Below, in pieces: positions 51,739 to 60,305 of a stretch of 64,000 bases of DNA (its first letter is position 1; every line of letters starts with the position of its first letter). Source of the DNA: Streptomyces sp. STR69 (GTDB taxonomy: Bacteria; Actinomycetota; Actinomycetes; Streptomycetales; Streptomycetaceae); NCBI RefSeq assembly GCF_024519455.1, contig NZ_JALJRY010000013.1, positions 231,668 through 295,667 of the forward strand, given 5' to 3'. The notes beneath the pieces are model-generated. The model had not been told where the DNA came from. It worked only from the letters and a program-made list of their open reading frames with translations, and searched no databases. The translations under genes and the position numbers were made by a program.

Positions 51739-53304
51739 TCAGCCGGTGCCGAAGGCCCCCGTGGCGTAGGCGCATTCCGTGTAGATGTAGCCCGACCTGA
51801 GCTTGGCCGTGTCGGAGGCCGGGCTCGCGGTCGAACTGTCCGGCCGGTGCACGAAGTACGTGGTGCCGGTCGGCAGACTGATCGTCTTCTGCGGGTAGTT
51901 CTTGCCGCTGCTGCACGGCTTGAAGCCGGACAGCAGGGTGGTGCTCAGGGAGTACGTCGTGCAGCTGCCGCAGCCCTTGAGCGTGAAGCTGCCGGTGACC
52001 GGCCCGGTGTAGAGGACGGTGATGTCGTCGGGGCTGTCGTTCTTCACCGTGACGGAGATGCTGCCGCCGGACGCGGTCGTGGGCAGCTTCTTGCCCGCGG
52101 CGGGGACCGTCTGGGCCACTTCGGCGGCGATCGCGATCTTCTTGGCGCGGGCCCGGTTCTTGTCGTGCGTGTTGTTCTTCACGAAGTCGTTCATCGTGCT
52201 GAGCGCCGAGTCGAAGTCACCGGCCTTGTACTGCGAGACACCGCACTGGTAGGCCCCGGCGTCGGCCTGGTTGCCGGCCCGTGTGGCGTCCGCGCCGAGC
52301 TCGTCGGCCACGCCCGCCTGTTCGCCCGACAAGGTCCCGATCTGGGAGGAGAGACTCTGCAACTGCTCGACGGCCGCGCACGGTTGGCTACCGCTCACGC
52401 CCTGCGCCGCCTTGGTGACGGCCGACTTGACGGCCGGTTCGACCTGGCCGGCCTGGGACGACTGCGGGAACGTGGCCAGCAGCTCCCCGAAGTTCGTGGG
52501 CCAGTCGGCGCTCCGAGTGGCCAGCGAGGCGGAGGCGCATTCGTAGAGGGAGGTGGCCAGCCGGTCGTCCGGCCAGGTGGTCAGCGTGCCCAACTGCTTC
52601 TTGCCGATGGTGCCGGGGACGGTCCGCAGATACTTCAACTGGGGTATCGCGTCACAGTAGTTCTTCTGCGGGTAGGCCGCGGCGACCGTCGTGTAGAAGG
52701 TCTTCAACCGGTCGGGGACCTTGCCGGCCGCCCGCGATCCGGAGTGCGCGGTGGTGAGGTCGTCGTACACGCCCAGCGCCTGGCGGTAGTGGGGTTCGGC
52801 CGCGGAGAACGACAACCTCCCGCTGTCCGCCACGAGTTGGTCGGCCTTCTCCAGCCGGTCGAGGAGCATCTGCTGGGTCGCCTCGTCACGCGCGTTGTCG
52901 TACAGCACGACTCCCCCGGCTGGTACGGCGAGCAGCACCAGGCCGAGCAGGATCGCGAGCGGTGTGGGTGCGGGCCAGGTCAGGCGGGTGCGCAGGCCGA
53001 CCAACGCACCGTGGGCGGCGGCGAACACGAGGAACACGACGTACAGCACGACGAGCGGGCCCGAGACGCCGTCCGGGTCGGCCGGCAGGGCCACCAGCAG
53101 CAGGATGGCGGTCGCGACCCAGCACGCGGCCATCAGCAGCCAGCGGCGCGTCAGCGCGTAACCGAGGCCGAGGCCACTGAGGTTGAGCAGACCGACCGCG
53201 ACGGATCTGAGTCGGTCGGGCGGAGCGGGTGGCGGGGACGAGGGCATGGGTGGAACGGTGAAGCCCTGATACCCCTGATAACCGCCGTACTGGTCCCCGG
53301 ACAT
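51739..53304 (-). CDS. Large membrane protein of unknown function with extracytoplasmic domain
   Basis: Product of 521 residues not recognised as a known family. The first 35 residues are Gly/Tyr/Pro-rich (GDQYGGYQGYQGF). Four transmembrane segments follow at about 35-145. The remaining ~370 residues appear extracytoplasmic: a helical, TPR-like part (AAEPHYRQALGVYDDLTTAH, CAAVEQLQSLSSQIGTL) with scattered cysteines, then a beta-rich C-terminal part with GCGSCTTYS and YTGPVTGSFTLKG. The cysteines may form disulfides, as expected outside the membrane. ATG 53304 has GGGGAG upstream. It converges with the Lrp gene and is downstream of the IclR gene at 53370 on the same strand, without evident link. 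Confidence 0.75.
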   Translation of the reverse strand: MSGDQYGGYQGYQGFTVPPMPSSPPPAPPDRLRSVAVGLLNLSGLGLGYALTRRWLLMAACWVATAILLLVALPADPDGVSGPLVVLYVVFLVFAAAHGALVGLRTRLTWPAPTPLAILLGLVLLAVPAGGVVLYDNARDEATQQMLLDRLEKADQLVADSGRLSFSAAEPHYRQALGVYDDLTTAHSGSRAAGKVPDRLKTFYTTVAAAYPQKNYCDAIPQLKYLRTVPGTIGKKQLGTLTTWPDDRLATSLYECASASLATRSADWPTNFGELLATFPQSSQAGQVEPAVKSAVTKAAQGVSGSQPCAAVEQLQSLSSQIGTLSGEQAGVADELGADATRAGNQADAGAYQCGVSQYKAGDFDSALSTMNDFVKNNTHDKNRARAKKIAIAAEVAQTVPAAGKKLPTTASGGSISVTVKNDSPDDITVLYTGPVTGSFTLKGCGSCTTYSLSTTLLSGFKPCSSGKNYPQKTISLPTGTTYFVHRPDSSTASPASDTAKLRSGYIYTECAYATGAFGTG

Positions 53305-53369
53305 GATTCTCCCCCCGCTCAACAACGCCCCCGTTACCGTGACTTGTCAGTGTACGGTCGGGTTCACCG

Positions 53370-54140
53370 CTAGGACAGGGGCGCCCTCGCGACTCCTCCG
53401 CCACGCAGCACCCTGGACAGTCCCAACGCCGCCGTCCGTACTGCCGGGGCGAGTTGGGCGGGCCGGAAGCGGGTGCGCGGTACGGCGACCGAGAGCGCGG
53501 CGACCGCGGTGTCGCCGGCGAACACCGGGGCCGCGATGCAGCTCACGCCCGAGGCCGCCTCCTGTTCCTCGTAGGCGAGGCCGGAGACCTGGATCTTCTC
53601 CAGGGCCGTGCGCAGCCGGGCCGGATCGGTGATCGAGTGCGGGGTGAGGTTCGGCAGCGGGCGGGACAGCACCTCCTCCGTCAACTCGGCGCCGGAGAAG
53701 GCCAGTAGGGCCTTGCCGACGGCGGTACAGGTCAGGGGAAGGCTGCCGCCGATGCGGGAGGGCAGCCTCAGTGCCTCGTGGCCGTGGATGCGTTCCAGGT
53801 AGACCACTTCCAAGCCCTCTCGGATACCGAGGTGGACGGTCTCGCGGGTGGCCTCGAACAGGTCCTGGAGGAAGGGCAGGGCCGTCTCGCGCAGATCGCG
53901 CCGGTGCGGCACGAGCGAGCCCAGCTCGAACAGCTTCGCGCCGAGCAGATAGCGGGGGCCCGAGCGCTCCAGCCAGCCCAGCCGGACGAGGTCGGCCGCC
54001 AGCCGGTGGACGGTGGGCTTGGGCAGTCCGGTGCGCTCCGAAAGTTCCGACAGGCGGTACGGTCCGCCGCTCGGACTGAAGCAGTCGAGGATGAGCGCGG
54101 CCTTCTCCAGCATGCTGCCGCCCGCGTTGTTCCGTGTCAC
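53370..54140 (-). CDS. IclR-family transcriptional regulator
   Basis: Regulator of 256 residues. A winged HTH (KAALILDCFSPSGGPYRLSE, GLPKPTVHRLAADLVRLGWL) is followed by the IclR effector domain with TAVGKALLAFSG and GVSCIAAPVFAGD. Start GTG 54140 lies within a 21-base palindrome; ATG 54113 is an alternative that would drop nine residues. It is divergent from the hydratase/acetaldehyde dehydrogenase/aldolase operon, the classical arrangement for control of aromatic degradation, so it probably represses or activates that operon in response to an aromatic acid or pathway intermediate. Confidence 0.87.
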   Translation of the reverse strand: MTRNNAGGSMLEKAALILDCFSPSGGPYRLSELSERTGLPKPTVHRLAADLVRLGWLERSGPRYLLGAKLFELGSLVPHRRDLRETALPFLQDLFEATRETVHLGIREGLEVVYLERIHGHEALRLPSRIGGSLPLTCTAVGKALLAFSGAELTEEVLSRPLPNLTPHSITDPARLRTALEKIQVSGLAYEEQEAASGVSCIAAPVFAGDTAVAALSVAVPRTRFRPAQLAPAVRTAALGLSRVLRGGGVARAPLS

Positions 54141-54147
54141 GGAACAA
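54127..54147. promoter_or_regulatory. 21-bp palindrome spanning the IclR start codon, candidate operator
   Basis: TTGTTCCGTG and CACGGAACAA (10 bases each) flank one central T, a perfect inverted repeat. It covers the proposed GTG start of the IclR gene (54138-54140) and lies 72 bases before the divergent hydratase start. IclR proteins bind such ~15-21-base palindromes, so autoregulation by roadblock and control of the operon are likely. Confidence 0.65.
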
Positions 54148-54218
54148 AGATTGTCCCTTGGCGGGGATGCTGTCTATACCGAGGGGTGTACCCGCACTGC
54201 TCTCCCAGGAGGTAACCC

Positions 54219-55058
54219 GTGCCCACCGTGCCCGACGGCGCCCGCCCGGACGCCGTGTCCCCGGCCGTGGTCAAGGCCGCCGACCTGCTGGCGGAGGCCA
54301 CCCGTACCGGGGTCGCCTGTCCGCCGGTGCGCGACCTGCTCGACGGCGGCGGCCTGGAGACCGCCTACGCCGTGCAGCAGCTGAACGTCCGCCGCGGTCT
54401 GGCCGCCGGCCGTCGCGTCGTCGGCCGCAAGATCGGCCTCACCTCCCCCGCCGTACAGCGCCAACTCGGCGTGGACCAGCCGGACTTCGGCGCCCTGTTC
54501 GCCGACATGGCGGTGCCGGACGGCGGCGAGGTGCCGGTGGGCCGACTGCTCCAGCCGAAGGTCGAGGCGGAGGTCGCGCTGGTCCTCGGTCGGGACCTGC
54601 CGCACCCCGAGTGCACGATCGTCGACGTGCTGCGCGCGGTCGACTTCGCGCTGCCCGCGCTGGAGATCGTCGACAGCCGGGTGCGGAACTGGGACATCTC
54701 CCTGATCGACACCGTCGCCGACAACGCCTCCTGCGGTCTGTACGTCCTGGGCGGCACGCCCGTACCGCTGACCGCCGTGGACCTGCGCGCGGTCACTATG
54801 ACCATGAGCCGGGGCGACGAGACCGTCTCCGAGGGCACCGGCGCCGACTGCCTCGGCAGCCCCCTCGTCGCGGCGGTCTGGCTGGCCTCGGCCCTCGCCG
54901 GGCGCGGCGACCCGCTGCGCGCGGGCGACCTCGTACTGACCGGCGCCCTCGGCCCGATGACCCCGGCCGCCCCGGGCGACGCCTTCGAGGCCCGCATCTC
55001 GGACCTGGGCTCGGTACGGGTCCGCTTCGCCACGGAAACGGAAGAGGACGGCAAGTGA
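54219..55058 (+). CDS. 2-keto-4-pentenoate hydratase-type enzyme (lower meta-cleavage pathway)
   Basis: Metal-dependent hydratase of 279 residues, similar to MhpD/HsaE, which converts 2-hydroxypenta-2,4-dienoate-type compounds to 4-hydroxy-2-oxo acids. Core motifs: VVGRKIGLTSPAVQRQLG, KVEAEVALVLGRDL (metal-binding EAE region), ALEIVDSRVRNW and GDLVLTGALGPMTPAAPGD. GTG 54219 has a strong AGGAGG upstream (54207-54212). It is the first gene of a coupled operon: its stop overlaps the acetaldehyde dehydrogenase start (GTGA). The related 4-oxalocrotonate decarboxylase is an alternative, since the two families are similar. Confidence 0.87.
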   Translation: MPTVPDGARPDAVSPAVVKAADLLAEATRTGVACPPVRDLLDGGGLETAYAVQQLNVRRGLAAGRRVVGRKIGLTSPAVQRQLGVDQPDFGALFADMAVPDGGEVPVGRLLQPKVEAEVALVLGRDLPHPECTIVDVLRAVDFALPALEIVDSRVRNWDISLIDTVADNASCGLYVLGGTPVPLTAVDLRAVTMTMSRGDETVSEGTGADCLGSPLVAAVWLASALAGRGDPLRAGDLVLTGALGPMTPAAPGDAFEARISDLGSVRVRFATETEEDGK

Positions 55059-55990
55059 CCACGAAAGTCGCCATCATCGGCTCCGGCAACATAGGCACCG
55101 ATCTCCTGATCAAGGTCCTGCGTCTCTCGGAGACCCTGGAGATCGCCGCGCTGGCCGGCATCGACCCGGACTCCGACGGCCTGGCCCGAGCCCGCCGCCT
55201 GAAGGTCGCCACGACACACAAGGGCGTCGAAGGACTCGTCGAACTGGACGAGTTCGCCGACGTAGACCTCGTCTTCGACGCGACCTCGGCCGGCGCCCAC
55301 CGCCACCACGAAGAGGTCCTACGGCCCCTGGGCCGCACCCTCGTCGACCTCACCCCGGCGGCCATCGGCCCGTACGTCGTCCCGCCGGTCAACGGCGAGG
55401 CCCACCTCGACGCCCCGAACGTCAACATGGTCACCTGCGGAGGCCAGGCCACGATCCCGATCGTCGCCGCCGTGGGCGCCGTCTCGCCGGTCCACTACGG
55501 CGAGATCGTCGCGTCCATCGCCTCCCGCTCGGCCGGACCGGGCACCCGCGCGAACATCGACGAGTTCACCGAGACCACCTCCCGGGCCATCGAGGCGGTC
55601 GGCGGCGCCGCGCGCGGCAAGGCGATCATCGTCCTCAACCCGGCCGAACCCCCGCTGATCATGCGGGACACCGTGCACTGCCTGGTCTCCGACAGCGCGA
55701 CCGAGGCCGTCACAGCGTCCGTCGAGGAGATGGTCGGCCGCGTCCAGGCGTACGTGCCCGGCTACCGGCTCAAGCAGAAGGTGCAGTACGACAAGGTGGC
55801 CGTCGCCGACCCGCTGCGCACCCTCGCCCCGGGCACAGGCGACCTGCTCAAGGTCTCGGTGTTCCTGGAGGTCGAGGGCGCCGCCCACTACCTCCCCGCC
55901 TACGCCGGAAACCTCGACATCATGACCTCGGCCGCCCTGCGCACCGCGGAACGCATGGCCGCCCGGACCGGCAAGGAGACCGCCAAGTGA
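55055..55990 (+). CDS. mhpF: Acetaldehyde dehydrogenase (acylating)
   Basis: NAD- and CoA-dependent enzyme of 311 residues that turns acetaldehyde (or propanal) into acyl-CoA. The Rossmann motif AIIGSGNIGTDL is at 6-17 and the thiol nucleophile is Cys128 in NMVTCGGQATIP. The C-terminal ACDH dimerisation domain includes LLKVSVFLEVEGAAHYLPAY. It works in complex with the aldolase next to it, channelling the aldehyde. GTG 55055 overlaps the hydratase stop; its stop overlaps the aldolase start. The frame is open to 54134 upstream but that is a shadow of the hydratase. Confidence 0.95.
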   Translation: MTTKVAIIGSGNIGTDLLIKVLRLSETLEIAALAGIDPDSDGLARARRLKVATTHKGVEGLVELDEFADVDLVFDATSAGAHRHHEEVLRPLGRTLVDLTPAAIGPYVVPPVNGEAHLDAPNVNMVTCGGQATIPIVAAVGAVSPVHYGEIVASIASRSAGPGTRANIDEFTETTSRAIEAVGGAARGKAIIVLNPAEPPLIMRDTVHCLVSDSATEAVTASVEEMVGRVQAYVPGYRLKQKVQYDKVAVADPLRTLAPGTGDLLKVSVFLEVEGAAHYLPAYAGNLDIMTSAALRTAERMAARTGKETAK

Positions 55991-57009
55991 CCCCGTCCCT
56001 CTACGTCCAGGACGTCACCCTCCGCGACGGCATGCACGCCGTACGGCACCGCTACACCGTCGACCAGGCCCGCGCGATCGCCGCCGCCCTGGACGCGGCC
56101 GGGGTTGCCGCGATCGAGATCGCCCACGGCGACGGACTGTCGGGCTCCAGCATCAACTACGGCGTCGGCGCCCACACCGACTGGGAGTGGATCGAGGCGG
56201 TCACCGACGTCGTACGGCAGTCGATCCCGACAACCCTTCTCCTGCCGGGTATCGGAACCGTCCACGACCTCAAGCAGGCCCACGCGCTGGGCATCCGCTC
56301 GGTACGGGTCGCCACGCACTGCACGGAGGCCGACATCTCCGCCCAACACATCGCCGCCGCACGGGAGTTGGGCATGGACGTGGCCGGGTTCCTGATGATG
56401 TCCCACATGGCCGAGCCGGCCGAACTCGCCCGCCAGGCCAAGCTGATGGAGTCCTACGGCGCTCACTGTGTCTATGTCACCGACTCCGGCGGCCGGTTGA
56501 CGATGGACGGGGTACGGGACCGCTTCTCCGCCTACCGCGAAGTCCTCGCTCCGGAGACCGAGTTGGGCATCCACGCCCACCACAATCTCGCGCTGGGCGT
56601 GGCCAACACGGTTGTCGCGGTCGAGGCCGGCGCGATCCGCGTCGACGCCTCACTCGCGGGCCAGGGCGCGGGCGCGGGCAACTGTCCGCTGGAGGCGTTC
56701 GTGGCGGTCGCCGACCTGATGGGCTGGAAGCACGGCTGCGACCTGTTCCCGCTGATGGACGCGGCCGACGATATCGTACGCCCGCTGCAGGACCGCGAGG
56801 TGCGAGTGGACCGCGAGACGCTCAGCCTCGGGTACGCGGGCGTGTACTCCAGCTTCCTGCGCCACGCCGAGACGGCCGCCGCCCGCTATGGGCTCGACAC
56901 GCGCAGCATCCTGGTCGAGGCGGGGCGGCGGGCGATGGTCGGCGGCCAGGAGGACATGATCACGGACATCGCGCTGGACCTGGTCGCACGCGCGGCGAAC
57001 CCGGCCTGA
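55987..57009 (+). CDS. mhpE: 4-hydroxy-2-oxovalerate aldolase
   Basis: Divalent-metal aldolase of 340 residues (DmpG/HsaF type) that splits 4-hydroxy-2-oxovalerate into pyruvate and acetaldehyde. The catalytic segment VTLRDGMHAVRHRYTVDQ is near the N-terminus and metal-binding histidines are in LGIHAHHNLALGVANT. The communication domain at the C-terminus (about 285-340), which binds the dehydrogenase, is complete. GTG 55987 overlaps the previous stop (GTGA). With the two preceding genes it forms the lower meta-cleavage pathway. No ring-cleavage dioxygenase or hydrolase is present in the window. Confidence 0.95.
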   Translation: MTPSLYVQDVTLRDGMHAVRHRYTVDQARAIAAALDAAGVAAIEIAHGDGLSGSSINYGVGAHTDWEWIEAVTDVVRQSIPTTLLLPGIGTVHDLKQAHALGIRSVRVATHCTEADISAQHIAAARELGMDVAGFLMMSHMAEPAELARQAKLMESYGAHCVYVTDSGGRLTMDGVRDRFSAYREVLAPETELGIHAHHNLALGVANTVVAVEAGAIRVDASLAGQGAGAGNCPLEAFVAVADLMGWKHGCDLFPLMDAADDIVRPLQDREVRVDRETLSLGYAGVYSSFLRHAETAAARYGLDTRSILVEAGRRAMVGGQEDMITDIALDLVARAANPA

Positions 57010-57098
57010 GCCGGGACCGGCCCCAGGAGGCGGGTGTCGGCACCTCATCACGCCGACACCCGTGGGGAGTTGAGGCGAACCGACCCGACGGTATCGAG

Positions 57099-57153
57099 TT
57101 GGTCTAGTCCTCTTGACGGAGAGCGGCGCGAGCGCTTTGGTATATACCAAAGC
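57099..57153 (+). promoter_or_regulatory. Chitinase 2 promoter region with DasR-like (dre) sites
   Basis: TTGGTCTAGTCC (57099-57110) resembles the repeats of chitinase 1. A perfect 20-base palindrome GCTTTGGTATATACCAAAGC (57134-57153) contains TGGTATATACCA, matching the dre pattern TGGTnTAnACCA. TTGACG at 57113-57118 between them is a possible -35 box. The following 60 bases have no gene and lead to the start at 57215. This supports DasR control of the second chitinase. Confidence 0.75.
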
Positions 57154-57214
57154 CTTCACGCGCCACCCCCCACCACACTCCCCCCTTATAGGCACCCCCG
57201 AAAGGGGATCTGTC

Positions 57215-58921
57215 ATGCGCCTGGCAAGACTCGCGGCCTCCGTGTGCACCCTCGCGCTCTCGGTCACCGGCGTCACCGTCGCCCTGGCCCCCGCGAGCAG
57301 TGCCGCGGGAAGCAGCGTCTACTCCGTGGCCCCCTACGTCGACATGTCGAACAGTCAGGAAGGACTGCTCGACACCGCCATCACCGGACACCAACTCAAG
57401 GCGTACACCGCGGCCTTCGTGCTCGGCGTCGGCTGCAACCAGATCTGGGGCGACACACTCCCCATCGGCAACGACTCCTTCACCGACCCCTTGATCGCCA
57501 AGGCGAAGTCCGAGGGCGCGTCGGTCATCATCTCCTCCGGCGGTGCGAGCGGCGAGCCGCTGGCCTGGACGTGCTCCACGCAGAGCAGCATCGACGCCGG
57601 ATACCAGGCCATCATCAACGACTACGGCGTCACCCAGCTCGACTTCGACATCGAGGGCGCCGCCATCGCGGACACCGCGGCGGCGGCCCGCCAGATGCAG
57701 GCGATGAAGGACCTCAAGGCGTCCAACCCGAACCTGAAGTTCTCCATGACCCTGCCGGTGCTGACGAGCGGGCTGACCGGCGACGGCGTGAACATCGTCA
57801 AGGCCGCCAAGAACGCGGGCATCAAGATCGACGTGCTCAACATCATGGCCATGGACTACTACGCGGGCACCGGCACCCAGATGGGGCAGGCCGCGGTCTC
57901 CGCGGCGAAGGCCACACTGGCGCAGATGCAGTCCGTCGACTCCAGCTACACCTACGCCAACCTCGGCATCACCCCGATGATCGGCAAGAACGACGACGGC
58001 TCCACCTTCACCCTGGCGGACGCCCAGACAGTGGAGAGCTTCGCCGCGCAGAACAGTGTCGGCCGGCTGGCGTTCTGGGCGATCACCCGGGACCAGGCGT
58101 GCGGTGGCAGCGCCAACTCCCTGCCCACATGCAGTCAGATCAGCCAGAACAGCCTCGCGTTCACCGACGCGTTCGTGCCCTACGAGGGCTCGGGCAGCGG
58201 CGGCGGAGGCACCACCAGCGACTTCTCACTGTCCCTGTCGCCAGGCTCCGCCTCGGTCGCCCAGGGCGGTTCGGCGACCTCGGCCGTCTCCACCGCCGTC
58301 ACCTCGGGCAGCGCCGAGTCCGTCAGCCTCTCCGCCTCCGGCGCGCCCTCCGGCGTCAGTGTCTCGTTCAGCCCCAACTCCGTGACATCCGGGGGCAGTT
58401 CGACGCTGACGGCGACGGTCGGCTCGTCCGTGGCCGCGGGCAGCTACCCGATCACCGTCACCGGCACCGCCACGACCGGCAGCCACAGTGCCACGTACAC
58501 GCTCACCGTCACCAGCAGCAGTGGCGGAGGGGGCGGCGGGGGCTCGCTGACCAATGCGGGCTTCGAGACCGGCAGTCTGAGTCCGTGGACCTGCACGGGC
58601 GGCAGCGCGGTGGTCTCCAGTCCGGTGCACAGCGGAAGCCACAGCCTCCAGGTCACGCCGAGTGCCAGCGGTACCGGCGAATGCGACCAGACCGTCACCC
58701 TGTCCCCCAACAAGAGCTACACGCTCACCGCCTGGGTGCAGGGACCGTACGCCTACCTCGGGGTGAGCGGCGGTGCCTCCGCGAGCACCTGGTCCAACAG
58801 CACGAGCTGGAACCAGCTGTCGGTCCCCTTCACCACCGGCAGCAGCGGAACGGTCACCGTCTTCGTCCACGGCTGGTACGGCCAGTCCAACGTCACGGCT
58901 GACGACTTCACGCTCAGCTAG
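57215..58921 (+). CDS. Secreted GH18 chitinase with Ig-like and carbohydrate-binding domains
   Basis: Extracellular protein of 568 residues. A Sec signal (MRLARLAASVCTLALSVTGV, cleavage after SSA near 32) precedes a GH18 barrel at about 35-330. The catalytic motif is Asp143-Phe-Asp145-Ile-Glu147 (QLDFDIEGAAI). A Gly-rich linker joins an Ig-like/FN-like domain (FSLSLSPGSASVAQGG, PSGVSVSFSPNSVTSGG) at about 345-430, then a CBM4/9-like module (NAGFETGSLSPWTCTGGSA). ATG 57215 has AAAGGGGA upstream; 57113 is in frame but inside the promoter. Its stop overlaps that of the convergent flippase-like gene. Confidence 0.92.
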   Translation: MRLARLAASVCTLALSVTGVTVALAPASSAAGSSVYSVAPYVDMSNSQEGLLDTAITGHQLKAYTAAFVLGVGCNQIWGDTLPIGNDSFTDPLIAKAKSEGASVIISSGGASGEPLAWTCSTQSSIDAGYQAIINDYGVTQLDFDIEGAAIADTAAAARQMQAMKDLKASNPNLKFSMTLPVLTSGLTGDGVNIVKAAKNAGIKIDVLNIMAMDYYAGTGTQMGQAAVSAAKATLAQMQSVDSSYTYANLGITPMIGKNDDGSTFTLADAQTVESFAAQNSVGRLAFWAITRDQACGGSANSLPTCSQISQNSLAFTDAFVPYEGSGSGGGGTTSDFSLSLSPGSASVAQGGSATSAVSTAVTSGSAESVSLSASGAPSGVSVSFSPNSVTSGGSSTLTATVGSSVAAGSYPITVTGTATTGSHSATYTLTVTSSSGGGGGGGSLTNAGFETGSLSPWTCTGGSAVVSSPVHSGSHSLQVTPSASGTGECDQTVTLSPNKSYTLTAWVQGPYAYLGVSGGASASTWSNSTSWNQLSVPFTTGSSGTVTVFVHGWYGQSNVTADDFTLS

Positions 58922-60042
58922 CGACCCGCCGACGTACCGGCACCGGTGCCCAGGGGACCCCTGTCCTCCTGGGCACCATCGGCGTCTACGGGGACGACCG
59001 GCTCGCGGCGGTTGTGGCGGCGGATGACCAGCCACGTTATCCAGCCGACGCCGATAATGAACCCGAAGCTGATGATCCGGTAGAGCACGACCGTGGCGAT
59101 GGCGGTGCTGGTCGCCACGCCCCCGGTGACCAGTCCGAGGACGAGCGCGCTGTCGATGATTCCGAGTCCGCCCGGGATGATCGTGAGGGTGCCGGCGGCC
59201 ATGCCCGCGCAGAAGGCCAGCAGGAGTTGGGCGTTGCTGATCTGTGTGTCGCTTATGGCGTGGAAGCACAGCCACAGGCAGCCCGCGTCGAGCAACCAGT
59301 TGAGCACGGCGAAGACGGCGGCGGCGACGGCGTGCCGGGGTTGCAGCCGGGCGGTGCGGAGTTGCTCGACGAAGCCGCGGATCCGGTCGAGGCCCTGGGT
59401 CTCGGGCAGGTGCCGCAACTTGTTGACCTTGGCCAGCGCGGCCCGGGTCGCCGGTTCGACCTTCTCCGGGTGCCGGGTGATGCGCCGGATGCCGACGGTG
59501 AGCAGCAGGACGGCCAGACCGAGGGTGACCAGGCTGCGCCACTGCAGACTGCCGTCGGAGGCGATCGCGGAGATCGCGGTGACGACGGCCAGGGCCGCCG
59601 CGGAGAGGATGCCGGACAGCGCGATGCACCAGGAGGCCACGGCGGGCGTGGCTCCGAAGCGGCGCATCTGCTGGTAGTTGAAGTGGGTGGAGAAGGCCGG
59701 TCCGCCGGGCAACGTGACGCTGAGCGAGTGCGCGGCGTAGGCCAGGGCGACGTGCTTCTGGATCGGCACGACCACCCCGGCCGAGCGCAGCAGCCGACGC
59801 TGCATGCGCGCGTAGCAGCCCATGGCGGCGACCTCGGCGACGAGCGCGACGGCGAACCAGTTCAGCCGGGGTGCGCGCAGCTCCGACAGGGCGGCGGCGA
59901 GCGACGGCCAGCCCAACACCAGTTCGGTGGTGAACAGCGCGAGGAGGACCGTGATCACCACCGGGCGCAGCCAGCGCCGGGTGCGACGCGGCGCCGTGTC
60001 TGCCGGTTCGGGGGTGATGGCGGTGGTGTCCGGAGCGTGCAC
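58918..60042 (-). CDS. Lysylphosphatidylglycerol synthase transmembrane family (flippase-like) protein
   Basis: Integral membrane protein of 374 residues with about eight transmembrane segments of the LPG_synthase_TM/UPF0104 family. Typical pieces are SLSVTLPGGPAFSTHFNYQQ (the 'P-G-G-x-G' type loop), GTLTIIPGGLGIIDSALVLG and VVLYRIISFGFIIGVGW. There is no aminoacyl transfer domain, so it is a flippase-like or unassigned transporter. The start is GTG 60042. It is an intact distant relative of the broken gene at 35365-37758. Its stop shares CTAG with chitinase 2. Substrate unknown, perhaps a lipid-linked compound. Confidence 0.85.
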   Translation of the reverse strand: MHAPDTTAITPEPADTAPRRTRRWLRPVVITVLLALFTTELVLGWPSLAAALSELRAPRLNWFAVALVAEVAAMGCYARMQRRLLRSAGVVVPIQKHVALAYAAHSLSVTLPGGPAFSTHFNYQQMRRFGATPAVASWCIALSGILSAAALAVVTAISAIASDGSLQWRSLVTLGLAVLLLTVGIRRITRHPEKVEPATRAALAKVNKLRHLPETQGLDRIRGFVEQLRTARLQPRHAVAAAVFAVLNWLLDAGCLWLCFHAISDTQISNAQLLLAFCAGMAAGTLTIIPGGLGIIDSALVLGLVTGGVATSTAIATVVLYRIISFGFIIGVGWITWLVIRRHNRREPVVPVDADGAQEDRGPLGTGAGTSAGR

Positions 60043-60262
60043 AGGCAGGACCGTCGATTTCGTGAAGTGAGCTTCAACCGTCGGCGACCCCGGCGCCGCT
60101 CAGTGCGGGGACGGTGTTCTCCGAGCGGACGAGGGAGCGGGCGCCGAGGCGGAACTGTGCCAGTTTATGCACGATGGCCCGGCGGACCGGCGTGTGCCCC
60201 CGTCCGTTCGCCCCGACCGCACACCGTCTCCGCGCCGCATTCGTCGGCCCCGCGCGCGAGCG

Positions 60263-60293
60263 TGCGGGCCCCCTCTGCACGAAGGGGCCCGCA
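60263..60293. terminator. Terminator downstream of the MFS exporter gene
   Basis: TGCGGGCCCC (60263-60272) pairs perfectly with 60284-60293, with an 11-base loop. It begins 13 bases past the MFS stop in the direction of transcription. The rest of 60043-60305 holds no gene. Confidence 0.7.
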
Positions 60294-60305
60294 TCGCGCC
60301 GGAGT

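Noticed and set aside
57034..58902. 622-codon frame in chitinase 2
   Set aside because: Out-of-frame shadow of a GH18 gene with signal peptide and catalytic motif.
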